64,000 nucleotides of DNA from an uncultured Clostridia bacterium. GTDB lineage: Bacteria; Bacillota; Clostridia; Oscillospirales; Acutalibacteraceae. The position numbers and the translations under genes were made by a program. Shown here piece by piece: positions 52,208-62,432 of this stretch. The notes beneath the pieces are model-generated. The model had not been told where the DNA came from. It saw nothing but the letters and a program-made list of their open reading frames with translations, and did no database searches. The DNA lies in NCBI GenBank assembly GCA_947628175.1, contig CANQZA010000004.1, positions 1 to 64,000 of the forward strand, in the 5' to 3' direction. Position 1 is the stretch's first letter; each line of letters starts with the position of its first letter.

Positions 52208-53523
52208 ACTTGCTCTCCTATAAGATCATAGCCGTCATATCCCGTGATCCGCACTTGGGCAAAATCACCCGTACTAAGTGAAGCGTTTGAAGTGAAAATA
52301 ATATCGCTGTCAATTTCGGGCGAATCAAAATATGCTCTTGCCGTATATTTTGCATCATCTTTGCCGTCAACAATAACCTTGTATATATTACCTATTCGGT
52401 TTTTGTTTGCAGTTTCTGTAATGGAATATTGAATATCCATTAGAATCTCGGCACGGCGTTTTTTTATATCATTATCTAACTGATTATCAAAACCAAAAGC
52501 CGGTGTATCCTCCTCCGGGGAGTAGGCAAAACAACCTAATTTGTCAAAGGAAATATCTTTTATGAATCGGCACAGTTCTTCAAACTGTTCCTCGGTTTCA
52601 CCGGGAAAACCGACCATAAAGGTTGTTCTCAGTGCAAGGTCGGGTATTTTCGTCTTCATCTTTAAAATAAGACTTTTTAATGAAGCATAAGAGCCGCTGC
52701 GGTTCATTGATTTTAAAATCGTTTCATTACAGTGCTGAAGCGGAATATCAATATATGAGCATATTTTTTCTTCCTTTGCAATTACATCAATCAGTTCATC
52801 GGTAATTCTGTCGGGATAACAGTAAAACAGCCTTATCCATTTAATGCCGTCTATTTTAACAAGTTCTTTTAATAATGATGCGAGTCTGTACTCGCCGTAA
52901 AGCTTCATCCCGTATTTAGTGGTATCCTGAGCAATAAGTATGAGCTCTTTTACCCCTTTTTCGGAAAGTGATTTTGCTTCGTCAATAATGCTTTCCATCG
53001 GTCTTTCGATATATCCGCCCCTGATATTGGGTATTGCACAGTATGAGCATTTATTATCGCACCCGTCACTGATTTTTAAATATGCCCAGTGAGGCGGTGT
53101 GGACAGCATTCTCTCACCGCACAGCGGAATGTATTTCTTCGCCGGAAAAAAGCTTGTGGAAATACCTGCAAGTGCCTTCTGACACACCTTTACAATATCT
53201 CTGTTAGCACCTATTCCGATTACCGAATCTACCTCAGGCATTTCTTTTAATATTTCGTCCTGATATCTCTCCGCCAGGCAGCCTGTAACAATAATTGCAC
53301 CGACAAGACCTGCTTTTTTGTATTCGGCAACCTCAAGTATTGTTTCAATTGCCTCACGCTTTGCATCCTCAATAAAACCGCAGGTATTAATAATCATTAT
53401 GTCGCTGTTTTCGATTGTATGTGAAATTGAAAACCCGTTTTTACTCAACTTGTCAAGCATCCATTCCCCGTCAACCTGATTTTTAGGGCAGCCGAGCGAA
53501 ATCATACCTACTTTATAACTCAT
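52204..53523 (-). CDS. rimO: Ribosomal protein S12 methylthiotransferase RimO
   Basis: GMISLGCPKNQVDGEWML; ISDGCDNKCSYCAIPNIRGGYIERP; TRAM domain. ATG 53523. Confidence 0.95.
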   Translation of the reverse strand: MSYKVGMISLGCPKNQVDGEWMLDKLSKNGFSISHTIENSDIMIINTCGFIEDAKREAIETILEVAEYKKAGLVGAIIVTGCLAERYQDEILKEMPEVDSVIGIGANRDIVKVCQKALAGISTSFFPAKKYIPLCGERMLSTPPHWAYLKISDGCDNKCSYCAIPNIRGGYIERPMESIIDEAKSLSEKGVKELILIAQDTTKYGMKLYGEYRLASLLKELVKIDGIKWIRLFYCYPDRITDELIDVIAKEEKICSYIDIPLQHCNETILKSMNRSGSYASLKSLILKMKTKIPDLALRTTFMVGFPGETEEQFEELCRFIKDISFDKLGCFAYSPEEDTPAFGFDNQLDNDIKKRRAEILMDIQYSITETANKNRIGNIYKVIVDGKDDAKYTARAYFDSPEIDSDIIFTSNASLSTGDFAQVRITGYDGYDLIGEQV

Positions 53524-54121
53524 TTTCCTGTATCCTGTCCAACGCCGATTTAATATCGGAATAATAAAATCCCTGCCGCTCAAGCGCAGCAATAACCTTA
53601 TTTCTTCCGTTTTCCTGAAAAAGTTTAGTGATGTATTTTGAATAAATCAGTGCAACAATTGTTTCAACACTGTCAATCTCATAATTTGCAAGAGTGTCTG
53701 CAACAATATCCCTGTCAATTCCTTTTTTGAAGCATTCTGCCTGAATTCGGTTTAATGAATACTTTTTAACGGTCAGCAGGTAATCTATTAAACTTTCACA
53801 AAAGCGCCTGTCATCAAGATACCCGGCTTCAATATATCTGTTGATGGCTTTGTCAGCGCTTTCGGGATCAACAGTTCTGAGAAGCTTTGCTCTCAGCTCT
53901 TTTACAGAGTGATCCCTTCGTGAAAGAAATTCGGAGCATTTATTCAAGGCTTTTTTATAATTGATTTTAACAAGAAGCTCCTGCCATTGTTCATCGTTAA
54001 TCTCAGTGCCGTTTGGTATGTAATTGTCTGTCCAGAAATTTTCATCTGTTGTGACCTTATACGCATCATCGAGCAGAAGATGAATCTTAGTTCCCCTGCC
54101 CTTTTGAAATGTTAAAATCAT
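53513..54121 (-). CDS. recX: Regulatory protein RecX
   Basis: CSEFLSRRDHSVKELRAKLLR; immediately downstream of recA. Confidence 0.9.
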   Translation of the reverse strand: MILTFQKGRGTKIHLLLDDAYKVTTDENFWTDNYIPNGTEINDEQWQELLVKINYKKALNKCSEFLSRRDHSVKELRAKLLRTVDPESADKAINRYIEAGYLDDRRFCESLIDYLLTVKKYSLNRIQAECFKKGIDRDIVADTLANYEIDSVETIVALIYSKYITKLFQENGRNKVIAALERQGFYYSDIKSALDRIQENEL

Positions 54122-55272
54122 TATTCTTCGTCATCTTCCACGGCAATATCAAGTTTTGCCTTTGCGGCAGCGCGCGTATTTTTCAAAACCATATCATCAT
54201 TATCGTCATCGTCGTCGGTTTTCAATACTACTGATGCCTGATATTTATTGTTTGGCTGTTGCTGAAGCTGCGTTATTTTATCTTTAATCTGCTTTTCAAG
54301 TTCAGCGGAAAAATCAGGATCATTTTTAATCATTGCTTTAATATTATCGCGTCCCTGACCAAGGCGTTTATCACCATAGGAAAACCAAGAGCCGCCTTTA
54401 TGTATGATATCATATGCAACAGCAAGATCGAGTATTTCGCCGTCCTTGCTGATACCCGTACCGTACATAATATCAAATTCAGCGGATTTAAAAGGAGGAG
54501 CAACCTTATTTTTAACAATTTTAACCTTTGTTCGAGAACCTATAACCTCAGAGCCTGCCACTTTAATCTGTTCGGCTTTTCTGACATCGATTCTCATAGA
54601 AGCGTAAAATTTTAATGCTCTTCCGCCTGTTGTAACCTCAGGATTTCCGTAAACTACACCGATTTTTTCGCGAAGCTGATTTATAAAAATAATTATGCAG
54701 TTTGTTTTATTGACAGTACCTGCAAGCTTGCGAAGGGCCTGTGACATAAGTCGTGCGTGCTGTCCTACATGGCTGTCACCCATACCCCCTTCAATTTCGG
54801 TTTTAGGAACAAGAGCGGCAACGGAGTCAACAACCACAATATCAACAGCACCGCTGCTTACAAGCTGTTCTGTTATTTCAAGTGCCTGTTCACCGTAATC
54901 AGGCTGTGATACAAGAAGTGAGTCGACATCAACGCCCAAATTGGCAGCATAAATCGGATCAAGCGCGTGCTCAGCGTCAACAAAAGCCGCTTCTCCCCCC
55001 GCTTTTTGCGCCTCAGCAATACAGTGCAGTGCAAGTGTGGTTTTACCACTGGATTCCGGACCGTAAATTTCAATAATTCTTCCCTTTGGAAGACCGCCTA
55101 TGCCCGTTGCAATATCAAGTGTGAGAGAACCTGTTGATATAGCGTCTACTTTCAGCCTGGAATTTTCACCCAGACGCATAACGGCGCCGGCGCCGTATTT
55201 TTTCTCAATTTGCTTCATCGCAGATTCAAGAGCCGTTTTTTTATCTGATGCTGTTTTCTTGTCTGCTGCCAT
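54121..55272 (-). CDS. recA: Recombinase RecA
   Basis: [55 protein letters not shown] 55272. Confidence 0.98.
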   Translation of the reverse strand: MAADKKTASDKKTALESAMKQIEKKYGAGAVMRLGENSRLKVDAISTGSLTLDIATGIGGLPKGRIIEIYGPESSGKTTLALHCIAEAQKAGGEAAFVDAEHALDPIYAANLGVDVDSLLVSQPDYGEQALEITEQLVSSGAVDIVVVDSVAALVPKTEIEGGMGDSHVGQHARLMSQALRKLAGTVNKTNCIIIFINQLREKIGVVYGNPEVTTGGRALKFYASMRIDVRKAEQIKVAGSEVIGSRTKVKIVKNKVAPPFKSAEFDIMYGTGISKDGEILDLAVAYDIIHKGGSWFSYGDKRLGQGRDNIKAMIKNDPDFSAELEKQIKDKITQLQQQPNNKYQASVVLKTDDDDDNDDMVLKNTRAAAKAKLDIAVEDDEE

Positions 55273-55395
55273 ATAAAATCCTCCCTGTAACATCTTAATT
55301 TATTTTAATTATTATACTAAATATTGTATATAAAATCAATAGTTTGACTAAAAAGGCCAAAAAATAGTTGAATTTCAAAAAAAAACAAAAAATAC

Positions 55396-55424
55396 TTGCA
55401 TTTTATAAGTACATATGATATTAT
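55396..55424 (+). promoter_or_regulatory. Predicted rpmB promoter
   Basis: AAATAC-TTGCAT-N17-TATTAT. Confidence 0.6.
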
Positions 55425-55458
55425 ACTTGCGTTCTATATTTTAAGGAGGTGTTCGCAA

Positions 55459-55644
55459 ATGGCAAAATGTGAATACTGCGGTAAAGAAGTATCTTTCGGC
55501 ATTAAAGTTTCTCACTCACACAGAAGATCAAACAGAACCTGGAAACCAAATATCAAAAAGGTTAAGGCTATTGTAAACGGCTCTCCTAAAAGAGTTTATG
55601 TATGCACAAGATGTCTTCGTTCAGGAAAGGTTGAAAGAGCTTAA
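55459..55644 (+). CDS. rpmB: 50S ribosomal protein L28
   Basis: MAKCEYCGKEVSFGIKVSHSHRRSNRTWKPN...VCTRCLRSGKV; AGGAGGT SD. Confidence 0.96.
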   Translation: MAKCEYCGKEVSFGIKVSHSHRRSNRTWKPNIKKVKAIVNGSPKRVYVCTRCLRSGKVERA

Positions 55645-55705
55645 TCTCTCTTCCTATGTGAGAGCACCGTTAAAACGGTGCTTTAAAATTATTATAAACA
55701 GATAA

Positions 55706-55740
55706 AAAACTGCAGGACATTATGCCCCGCAGTTTTTTTA
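55706..55740. terminator. Bidirectional terminator between rpmB and plsY
   Basis: AAAACTGC/GCAGTTTT stem with T tracts on both strands. Confidence 0.8.
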
Positions 55741-55760
55741 TTATATTCTGAATAGGATAT

Positions 55761-56423
55761 TTATTTTTTATGATTCAATTCAATCTTATTTTCGGTTCCG
55801 TTTAATATTCGTTTTATATTTGACCTGTGCGCAATAATGACTATTACCGTAAAAAGAAGCGCCGTAAGCGTCACTGTAAGATTTCTGAAGAATATAAAAA
55901 TCAGAACAGGATACAAAACAGCAATAATGATTGAGCCGAGGCTAATCCACTTTGACAGAGCAACGACAACGACAAACACCGCAAATAAAATAAGTGCAAT
56001 GCGCCAGTCAACGAGAATTACCATTCCCGTACAGGCGGCAACTCCCTTTCCGCCTCGGAAACCGAAATACAACGGAAAAATGTGACCGAGAACACTGAAA
56101 AAGCCGGCAAAAATTTTATACAAAACTATGTTGAGCATATAACCATCAGCCTTTTGAGGTATTTTAAACAAATATTCAAACGGTATATCCAGAATGAGAA
56201 AGGCAACCGCTATTGCAGCAGCAACTTTAATAACATCGCCTGCAATCGTGATAGCCGCAAATTTTTTGCCATAGGTTCTGAGCATATTTGTCGCGCCTGC
56301 GTTGCCGCTTCCGCTTTTTCGTATGTCCTGCTTCGCAAAGAATTTTGAAAATATAATAGAAAAGTTGAGGCTTCCCAAAAGATAAGAAATAACTGATATT
56401 AATGCAAGCTTTAATCCTGTCAT
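55761..56423 (-). CDS. plsY: Glycerol-3-phosphate acyltransferase PlsY
   Basis: SYLLGSLNFSII, SGNAGATNMLRTYG, GFRGGKGVAACTG. Confidence 0.95.
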   Translation of the reverse strand: MTGLKLALISVISYLLGSLNFSIIFSKFFAKQDIRKSGSGNAGATNMLRTYGKKFAAITIAGDVIKVAAAIAVAFLILDIPFEYLFKIPQKADGYMLNIVLYKIFAGFFSVLGHIFPLYFGFRGGKGVAACTGMVILVDWRIALILFAVFVVVVALSKWISLGSIIIAVLYPVLIFIFFRNLTVTLTALLFTVIVIIAHRSNIKRILNGTENKIELNHKK

Positions 56424-57748
56424 TTCTTGTTATCGCCCCTTTCGCGGATAATAAACTTTACCGGTGTTCCTTCCAATCCGAATACATCGCGTATCTGATT
56501 TTCCAGATATCTCTGATACGAAAAATGAAACAACTTTGCATTATTAACAAAAAAAACAAACACCGGAGGTCTTGTTGATGCCTGGGTCATATAGTAGATT
56601 TTCAGCCGTTTTCCCTTATCTGACGGTGGCTGCACTCTTGCAGTCGCGGAGGATAGGAGTTCGTTGAGTCTGCCTGTTGAAATTCTCATTGAGTTTTGAG
56701 AATGAACAAATGAAATCATTTCATAAAGTCTGTCTATTCTCTGACCTGTCTTTGCGGAAATAAACATTATAGGCGCATAACTCATAAAAGAAAAATCTTT
56801 TTCAAGCTTTTTTCTGTATTCATTCATGGTACTGCCGTCCTTTTCAACCGCATCCCACTTGTTTACGGCAATAATACACGCCTTCCCCTGCTCAATGGCT
56901 ATTCCCGCAATTTTTGAATCCTGCTCGGTAAAGCCTTGTGTTGCGTCAATCATAACAACACAAACATTTGCTCTTTCGACAGCCATTCTTGCACGAATAA
57001 TACTGAATTTTTCAATAGCATCATTAATTCTGCTTTTTCTTCTTATTCCGGCTGTGTCAATAAAGTTAAATTTGCCGTATTCATTTTCCTTTATGGTATC
57101 GGTAGTATCTCTTGTTGTTCCCGCAACATCTGAAACGATAGCTCTGTTTTCTCCGCAAATTTTATTAATGAGCGACGATTTGCCGACATTCGGTTTGCCG
57201 ATTACCGCAACATGAATTGTTTCATCACCGTCTTTATCCTCATCTGTGTTTTTTGGAAAATATTGAACAACTTCATCAAGCAAATCACCTGTACCGTGAC
57301 CGTGTGCTGCGGAAACGGCTATCGGATCTCCCATACCCAGATTATAAAACTCATAAAATTCCGGATCAGGTGCTCCTATACTGTCACATTTATTAACACA
57401 GAGAACAACGGGTCTGCCGCTTTTTTGCAGCATTGCGGCAATCTCATGGTCACTTGCAACAACGCCGTCACGAACATCTGTTACAAATATAATAACATGA
57501 GCGGTATCTATTGCAATCTGCGCCTGTTCTCTCATCAGAGTCAGAATAACATCTCCCGAATCAGGCTCAATACCGCCTGTATCAACAAGCAGAAATTTTT
57601 GATTGCGCCATTCGCAGTCACTGTAAATTCTGTCCCTCGTAACACCGGGTGTATCGTCTACTATTGAAAGCCTTGTTCCTAATAATTTATTAAATAGAGT
57701 GGATTTTCCCACATTAGGTCTGCCGACAACCGCAACAATCGGTTTCAT
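56420..57748 (-). CDS. der: GTPase Der (EngA)
   Basis: Two G domains: GRPNVGKSTLFNKL and GKPNVGKSSLINKI. Confidence 0.97.
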   Translation of the reverse strand: MKPIVAVVGRPNVGKSTLFNKLLGTRLSIVDDTPGVTRDRIYSDCEWRNQKFLLVDTGGIEPDSGDVILTLMREQAQIAIDTAHVIIFVTDVRDGVVASDHEIAAMLQKSGRPVVLCVNKCDSIGAPDPEFYEFYNLGMGDPIAVSAAHGHGTGDLLDEVVQYFPKNTDEDKDGDETIHVAVIGKPNVGKSSLINKICGENRAIVSDVAGTTRDTTDTIKENEYGKFNFIDTAGIRRKSRINDAIEKFSIIRARMAVERANVCVVMIDATQGFTEQDSKIAGIAIEQGKACIIAVNKWDAVEKDGSTMNEYRKKLEKDFSFMSYAPIMFISAKTGQRIDRLYEMISFVHSQNSMRISTGRLNELLSSATARVQPPSDKGKRLKIYYMTQASTRPPVFVFFVNNAKLFHFSYQRYLENQIRDVFGLEGTPVKFIIRERGDNKK

Positions 57749-57809
57749 AAACTGCCTCCCTTATAACAAGAAAGGCGGACAAAAAATGTCCGCCACAAAT
57801 TGTGAAAAC

Positions 57810-57995
57810 TTATGCTTCTTCCTTGCTGACAACTTCTTTACCATTGTAATAGCCGCAGTTAGCACAAACCTTGTGAGATACTGTATAACCGCCGCAGTTT
57901 GAACATTTAACAAGTGTAGGAGCACTTAATTTCCATACACTTGAACGCCTCTTATTTTTTCTTGCTTTCGATGTTTTTCTTGCTGGTACTGCCAT
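57810..57995 (-). CDS. rpmF: 50S ribosomal protein L32
   Basis: [23 protein letters not shown]...[25 protein letters not shown]. Confidence 0.96.
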   Translation of the reverse strand: MAVPARKTSKARKNKRRSSVWKLSAPTLVKCSNCGGYTVSHKVCANCGYYNGKEVVSKEEA

Positions 57996-58029
57996 TATTC
58001 ATTGCCTCCTTTAATACAAAAACATTGTA

Positions 58030-58530
58030 TTATTCTTCATCAAGCAACTGCAAAAGAGTCTCCATTCGCGGATCAATATCCTTTTCACAGTTACATTTTT
58101 TGACATTAAGATTAGTGCCGCACTTATAGCAAAGTCCCTTGCAGTCTTCTTTACAGAGAATTTTGCTCGGAATATGCAGAATAACCTCTTCAGTAACAAA
58201 ACTGTCAAGATCAAGCTCTCTGTTTTTAACAACGATATAATCGTCATCATCGTTTTCGTTTTGAAGCTCTTCAACAATTATACGCTTAATATCAATGAAA
58301 AAGTCTTTTTTGACTTCTTCTGCGCACCTGTCACAATAGCCGTCAAAACAGAAACTGATATTTATATCAAGATAAACAATATCAGCCTTTGAATATGCAG
58401 AACCTAAAACCCTGACACCTTTTTTTATTGGATTGTATGTGCTGTAAATAAAATTACTAAGGTCAATTGTGTGATTAATAACGATGCTGTCAACGCTTGA
58501 GTTGAACAAATTAGTGAAATCAATCTTCAT
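58030..58530 (-). CDS. YceD/DUF177 family protein
   Basis: C-x2-C...CKGLCYKCGTNLNVKKCNC; directly upstream of rpmF; ATG 58530. Confidence 0.88.
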   Translation of the reverse strand: MKIDFTNLFNSSVDSIVINHTIDLSNFIYSTYNPIKKGVRVLGSAYSKADIVYLDINISFCFDGYCDRCAEEVKKDFFIDIKRIIVEELQNENDDDDYIVVKNRELDLDSFVTEEVILHIPSKILCKEDCKGLCYKCGTNLNVKKCNCEKDIDPRMETLLQLLDEE

Positions 58531-58624
58531 CAGACCACCTCGCACCTGCACTTTAAGTATTATATATATTAGGTTAAATTTTGTCAATAGAAAATTTAAA
58601 AAAGATATTCTGCTGACTAAAGTG

Positions 58625-58692
58625 AAAACCCTAAATCTCACTTAAGATTTAGGGTTTTTCTACAGTTCGGAACAGAGTTAAACAACTCTGTT
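58625..58692 (-). terminator. Two tandem hairpins downstream of DinB-like gene
   Basis: AAAACCCTAAATCT/AGATTTAGGGTTTT and AACAGAGTT/AACTCTGTT. Confidence 0.75.
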
Positions 58693-58699
58693 TTATTTT

Positions 58700-59203
58700 T
58701 TATTCATACAGACCCTCACTGCTTTTACCGCACATTCCGTTTGTACCTATAACGCGGGGCCACTTATTTGTTTCAATGATAGTTGTTGCATTTATATTTC
58801 CCAGATGTGCATAAAAATGGCGAAACTGCGAAATAATCATACACAGCCTGTTGTTTACACAGCCGGGCGGAATATCATACAGCATGGCATCATCAAGTGA
58901 ATCAAGGTATGTCATAATTTTCCTTTTCACATCATGAAGATATTTCATCAATTCTTCTCTTGACAGTGTTTTTTCACTCGCAATATCAAGCGAATTGAGA
59001 TTCGGAACATGAAAATCCGGTTGAGTATATATTGTTGGATTTATAAACCACTGATCACACGAATGAAGCATATGATATACATGTTTCCAGATTGGCATAT
59101 CGCATAGAATATAATCCAGATTACAGGTTTGCAACATTATATCAGCGTTTTTAAACAAAACATCCGTATTTAATTTAACCGCATTTACCAAATCCTTTTT
59201 CAT
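58700..59203 (-). CDS. DinB-like superfamily protein
   Basis: MPIWKHVYHMLHSCDQWF; RLCMIISQFRHFYAHLGNINA - four-helix DinB-like His pattern. Confidence 0.65.
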   Translation of the reverse strand: MKKDLVNAVKLNTDVLFKNADIMLQTCNLDYILCDMPIWKHVYHMLHSCDQWFINPTIYTQPDFHVPNLNSLDIASEKTLSREELMKYLHDVKRKIMTYLDSLDDAMLYDIPPGCVNNRLCMIISQFRHFYAHLGNINATTIIETNKWPRVIGTNGMCGKSSEGLYE

Positions 59204-59230
59204 AACAATACCTTTATTTATTTTGATGGA

Positions 59231-60409
59231 TTATATATATTTTTTTATATCATCAACCATATTTGTCTTTTCCCACTCAACATCAAGATCCTCTCTGCCC
59301 ATATGTCCGTATGCTGACAAAGGCGCGTAAATAGGATGCCTCAATTTAAGCTTATCAATAATCGCGGATGGCCGCAAATCAAAGACTTTATTTACAATTT
59401 CACTAATCTGTTCGTCAGAAAGAATTCCCGTATTGAAGGTATCTACCATTACTGACACAGGTTTTGCAACACCTATTGCATATGCAAGTTCCACCTCGCA
59501 CTGATCTGCGAGTCCGGCGGCAACAATATTCTTTGCTATCCAGCGTGCCGCGTAGGCTGCACTGCGGTCAACCTTTGTAGGATCCTTACCGCTGAAAGCT
59601 CCACCGCCATGCCTTGCATAACCGCCGTATGTATCAACAATTATTTTCCTTCCCGTGAGTCCTGAATCACCATTAGGCCCGCCGATTACAAATCTGCCTG
59701 TTGGATTTACAAAATAAACCGTTTCATCATCAATAAGCTCTGGCGGAACAGTTGTTTTAACGACCTTCTCAATAATATCACTGCGAAGCTGGGAAAGCTC
59801 TACATCAGCGCTGTGCTGACTGGAAACGACAACAGTTGTAACTCTGACAGGCTTATTGCCATCATATTCAACTGTAACCTGTGTTTTTCCGTCAGGATAA
59901 AGATAAGGAAGCGTACCGTTTTCTCTGACCTCTGTTAATTTGTAAGCAAGTTTATGAGCAAGGCTTATTGGCAACGGCATAAGCTCTTTTGTTTCATTAC
60001 AAGCATATCCGAACATCATACCCTGATCACCTGCGCCGTTGAGATTATATTCTTCTTTCTCGAAATTCTTCAATTCAAATGATTTGTCAACACCCATGGC
60101 AATGTCGGCGGACTGTTTATCGAGCGCGGTAAGAACGGCACAGGTATTGGCGTTAAAACCTTTTTTATCGTCATCATAGCCTATATCATTAATGACTCTT
60201 CTTACAATAGACGGAATATCAATATGAGCCTTTGTCGTTATCTCTCCCATAACAAGAACCTGACCCGTTGTGCAGGTGGTTTCACAGGCAACACGGCTTT
60301 GCGGATCCTGTTCAATCAGTGCATCAAGAATACTGTCAGAAATGCAGTCACAAATTTTATCGGGATGACCTTTTGTAACAGATTCACTTGTAAATAAAAA
60401 CTTTGACAT
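59231..60409 (-). CDS. metK: S-adenosylmethionine synthetase
   Basis: [54 protein letters not shown]. Confidence 0.98.
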   Translation of the reverse strand: MSKFLFTSESVTKGHPDKICDCISDSILDALIEQDPQSRVACETTCTTGQVLVMGEITTKAHIDIPSIVRRVINDIGYDDDKKGFNANTCAVLTALDKQSADIAMGVDKSFELKNFEKEEYNLNGAGDQGMMFGYACNETKELMPLPISLAHKLAYKLTEVRENGTLPYLYPDGKTQVTVEYDGNKPVRVTTVVVSSQHSADVELSQLRSDIIEKVVKTTVPPELIDDETVYFVNPTGRFVIGGPNGDSGLTGRKIIVDTYGGYARHGGGAFSGKDPTKVDRSAAYAARWIAKNIVAAGLADQCEVELAYAIGVAKPVSVMVDTFNTGILSDEQISEIVNKVFDLRPSAIIDKLKLRHPIYAPLSAYGHMGREDLDVEWEKTNMVDDIKKYI

Positions 60410-60445
60410 AAATAACATCCTCTCTTTAATAGATACAATAAAAAA

Positions 60446-60570
60446 AGCACACGCCCGTCGTGTGCTCTAATCCTCATCACTCGGGTTTTTCCGCAGGTTT
60501 TAGCACCTTACATATTGCAGGTTGCTGTGGCATCACGGGGCCTGTCCCTCAGCCACTCTTGATAAAGCAT
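60446..60570 (-). promoter_or_regulatory. SAM-I (S-box) riboswitch and terminator upstream of metK
   Basis: Minus strand: TTTATCAAGAGTGGCTGAGGGACAGGCCCCGTGATGCCACAGCAACCTGC...AAGGTGCTAAAACCTGCGG...GATGAGG then AGCACACGACGGGCGTGTGCTTTTTTT. Confidence 0.95.
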
Positions 60571-60622
60571 ATTCACTTTATAGATATAATAACGCATTGA
60601 AACAGCTATGTCAATAATAATT

Positions 60623-60718
60623 TATTGCAACAATTATATTAAAATATATAAAAATTACCTCTTTGAAAGAATTGTTTTTATATATACTGTTGCAATTTAT
60701 TTATAATTAGTTTATAAT
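60623..60718 (+). promoter_or_regulatory. Promoter with paired TTGCAA-centred palindromes
   Basis: TTGCAA(60690-60695)-N17-TATAAT(60713-60718); ATTGCAACA (60624-60632) and TGTTGCAAT (60688-60696) form a perfect 9-bp inverted repeat. Confidence 0.55.
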
Positions 60719-60762
60719 TATCTTGCGTAGATATGATATTGTCCATTAAAGGAGGAAATTTT

Positions 60763-62325
60763 ATGGCAAAAAAAACCGTATTTATTACCGGCGGTACCGG
60801 TAATATGGGCTGGGCTGCAGTTTGTGAAATGCTTAAGCATCCGAGCGACATTAATATCAAAATGCTCGCAAGAAAAAGTGCTAAAAATGAAGAAAAACTG
60901 AAGCCGCTTATGTCAAAGCCCAATGTAAAAATTGTTTGGGGTGATTTGACTGATTACGATTCAATTCTTGAAGGCGTAACAGGATCAGACTATGTTCTCC
61001 ATGTAGGCGGAATGGTTTCACCCGCTGCCGACTGGAAGCCATACCGAACGCAGAAAACAAATATCGGTGCTGCCCAGAACATATGCAAAGCTGTTCTCTC
61101 ACAGCCAAATCCGGATGCTATTAAGGTGTGCTACATAGGAACAGTTGCCGAAACAGGAGGCCGTAACTATCCGATTCACTGGGGCAGATGCGGTGATCCG
61201 ATTAAAATTTCTATTTATGACCATTATGCTATTTCAAAAACAGTTGCGGAACGCACCTTTGTTGAAAGCGGCATAAAAAACTGGGTAGTAATGCGTCAGT
61301 CCGGTATCCTCTATCCTAATATTCTTAAAAATATGGACCCGATTATGTTCCATGTTCCGATTAACGGTGTTTTGGAGTGGTGTACTGTTGAGGACAGCGG
61401 CAGACTTATGTGCAACCTTGTTCTTGAAGACAAAGCGGGCAATCTCGGCTCCGATTTCTGGAATCATTTTTATAATATAGGTTCAGGTAAGGAATACAGA
61501 ATTTCCAACTATGAGTTTGAATGTCTCCTTCTTGGTACTCTTGGTCTCGCAGGTCCCGAAAAGCTCTTTGACGCCAACTGGTTTATAACAAAGAACTTCC
61601 ACGGTCAGTTTTATGCTGACGGCGATAAACTTGAGGAGTATCTCCACTTCCGTGAGAACCTCCCTGTTCAGGATTATTTTAACAGACTTGCGGGTCAGGT
61701 TGAATTCTATTTCAAAATACCGAGATATCTTCCCAAGAACCTTGTTGCCGCCTGCGCTAAACCATTTATGAAGAAAATTGCTTCAACTAAGGACTTTGGT
61801 ACTCTTGACTGGGTTGCCACTAAGAATCCGACTCGTCTTTCCGCATATTACGGTACATATGAAGACTGGGCAAAAATTCCTAAGGACTGGAAAGACTTTA
61901 ATATTATCAAGTTTAATAAGGATACAAGTGACGCGGAAAATTATAAACTGGATCACGGCTATGACGAAACAAAGCCTGAATCAGAGCTTGACATTGAAGA
62001 TATGAAAAAGGCCGCCAAATTCCGCGGCGGGGAATGTATCAGTGATACAATGACTAAAGGCGATATGGCTACGAAGCTTAAATGGAAATGCGGCTACTGC
62101 GGCGCAGAATTTGAGGCAAGTCCTGCGCTCATTCTCCTTGGAGGTCACTGGTGCCCTGAATGCTACATTCCTCAGAAGAAATGGGATTACGATAATATTG
62201 CAAAAACAAATCCGTTCTTTGCACAGGTTTGGTATCCGAGCCACACAAAAGAAGAATGTAATGTTTATAAGTTTGACGATCTCTTCCAGATTGACGGCGT
62301 AAAATGGGACGACATTAAAAGATAA
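60763..62325 (+). CDS. Extended SDR (NAD-dependent epimerase/dehydratase) with C-terminal zinc ribbon
   Basis: FITGGTGNMGWAAV, YDHYAISKTVAE (YxxxK), C-terminal WKCGYCGAEFEASPALILLGGHWCPEC. SD AAAGGAGG, ATG 60763. Confidence 0.87.
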   Translation: MAKKTVFITGGTGNMGWAAVCEMLKHPSDINIKMLARKSAKNEEKLKPLMSKPNVKIVWGDLTDYDSILEGVTGSDYVLHVGGMVSPAADWKPYRTQKTNIGAAQNICKAVLSQPNPDAIKVCYIGTVAETGGRNYPIHWGRCGDPIKISIYDHYAISKTVAERTFVESGIKNWVVMRQSGILYPNILKNMDPIMFHVPINGVLEWCTVEDSGRLMCNLVLEDKAGNLGSDFWNHFYNIGSGKEYRISNYEFECLLLGTLGLAGPEKLFDANWFITKNFHGQFYADGDKLEEYLHFRENLPVQDYFNRLAGQVEFYFKIPRYLPKNLVAACAKPFMKKIASTKDFGTLDWVATKNPTRLSAYYGTYEDWAKIPKDWKDFNIIKFNKDTSDAENYKLDHGYDETKPESELDIEDMKKAAKFRGGECISDTMTKGDMATKLKWKCGYCGAEFEASPALILLGGHWCPECYIPQKKWDYDNIAKTNPFFAQVWYPSHTKEECNVYKFDDLFQIDGVKWDDIKR

Positions 62326-62340
62326 TCGTTCGATTATATA

Positions 62341-62377
62341 ATACCCCTTGGTAATTGAACCAAGGGGTATTCTTTTA
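62341..62377 (+). terminator. Rho-independent terminator of SDR gene
   Basis: Perfect 12-bp ATACCCCTTGGT/ACCAAGGGGTAT then TTCTTTT. Confidence 0.9.
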
Positions 62378-62385
62378 ATAAAAAT

Positions 62386-62430
62386 AAAGGCATATTTTCC
62401 GAAGTAAGAAAATATGCCTTTATTTTTATT
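62386..62430. terminator. Bidirectional terminator
   Basis: Perfect 14-bp AAAGGCATATTTTC/GAAAATATGCCTTT with T-rich flanks both sides. Confidence 0.85.
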
Positions 62431-62432
62431 GA

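Noticed and set aside
54121-55272. Possible intein or unusual insertion in recA
   Set aside because: Motifs are continuous and the length is normal; no intein blocks.
57212-57667. 151-aa plus-strand ORF
   Set aside because: Antisense to der; composition typical of an open antisense frame.
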